Source: an uncultured Eubacterium sp. (GTDB lineage Bacteria > Bacillota > Clostridia > Lachnospirales > Lachnospiraceae). Taken from it: a stretch of 11,989 nt of DNA. The DNA lies in contig URGC01000079.1 of assembly GCA_900547255.1 (NCBI GenBank), forward strand, positions 1-11,989, read 5' to 3'. The notes under the pieces are model-generated. The model worked only from the letters and a program-made list of their open reading frames with translations, did no database searches and was not told the origin of the DNA. Positions 11,960 to 11,989 of the stretch are shown one piece after another; within the stretch, counting starts at the first letter, position 1; each line of letters begins with the position of its first letter. A program made the position numbers and the translations under genes.

Positions 11960-11989
11960 GGTGTAAATTCAATAAAATAAAAATGAGCA

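Overview
The window looks like chromosomal DNA of a low-to-moderate-GC, anaerobic gut-type Firmicute, most likely Lachnospiraceae. This is inferred from AT-rich sigma-A promoters, AGGAGG ribosome sites, the family mix (DUF2325, dCache chemoreceptor, Rrf2, SGNH surface enzyme, YxjG-type MetE paralogue) and the lack of any proteobacterial trait. All genes lie on the minus strand except a two-gene sdpR-sdpI-like unit. No tRNA, rRNA, CRISPR array, intact insertion sequence or phage module is visible.

Region 1 (1-2745) is the accessory, rearranged part. A diverged ~44-bp motif occurs twice in the same orientation, 399 bp apart (54-97 and 453-496), around a membrane-anchored calcium-loop (thrombospondin type 3) gene. 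The second copy supplies that gene's stop codon and apparently truncates it. Next come a 37-codon putative membrane peptide with a terminator over its stop, a 5'-truncated DUF2812 gene, and the plus-strand sdpR-sdpI-like pair. The pair has a consensus promoter and a dyad operator over its predicted transcription start. A terminator and non-coding or decayed coding DNA follow.

Region 2 (2665-4275) is a minus-strand operon of an Rrf2 regulator, an SSAT-like GNAT acetyltransferase, a flavodoxin and a 26-aa ORF. It has its own extended -10 promoter and a dyad just after the predicted start.

Region 3 (4288-6264) is a metal-homeostasis operon. A CaCA-type cation antiporter and a GDT1/TMEM165-type (UPF0016) transporter sit behind a promoter, a recognisable yybP-ykoY Mn2+ riboswitch and a long intrinsic terminator. 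The P1 strand and the terminator strand share the same bases, which predicts an ON switch in manganese.

Region 4 (6326-7546) is a single cobalamin-independent methionine-synthase-like gene. A MET-box-like palindrome is centred about 66 bp upstream of its predicted start, the usual place for a LysR-type activator.

Region 5 (7592-11862) holds a dCache chemoreceptor, a DUF2325 protein with a perfect 16-bp palindrome in its leader, and a membrane-anchored SGNH hydrolase with a large insertion. Each has its own promoter. The last bases carry a possible plus-strand promoter for a gene outside the window.

I do not see a whole new multi-gene system. The least explained items are the duplicated motif around the truncated calcium-loop gene, the large insertion in the SGNH enzyme, and the unassigned DUF2325 palindrome.
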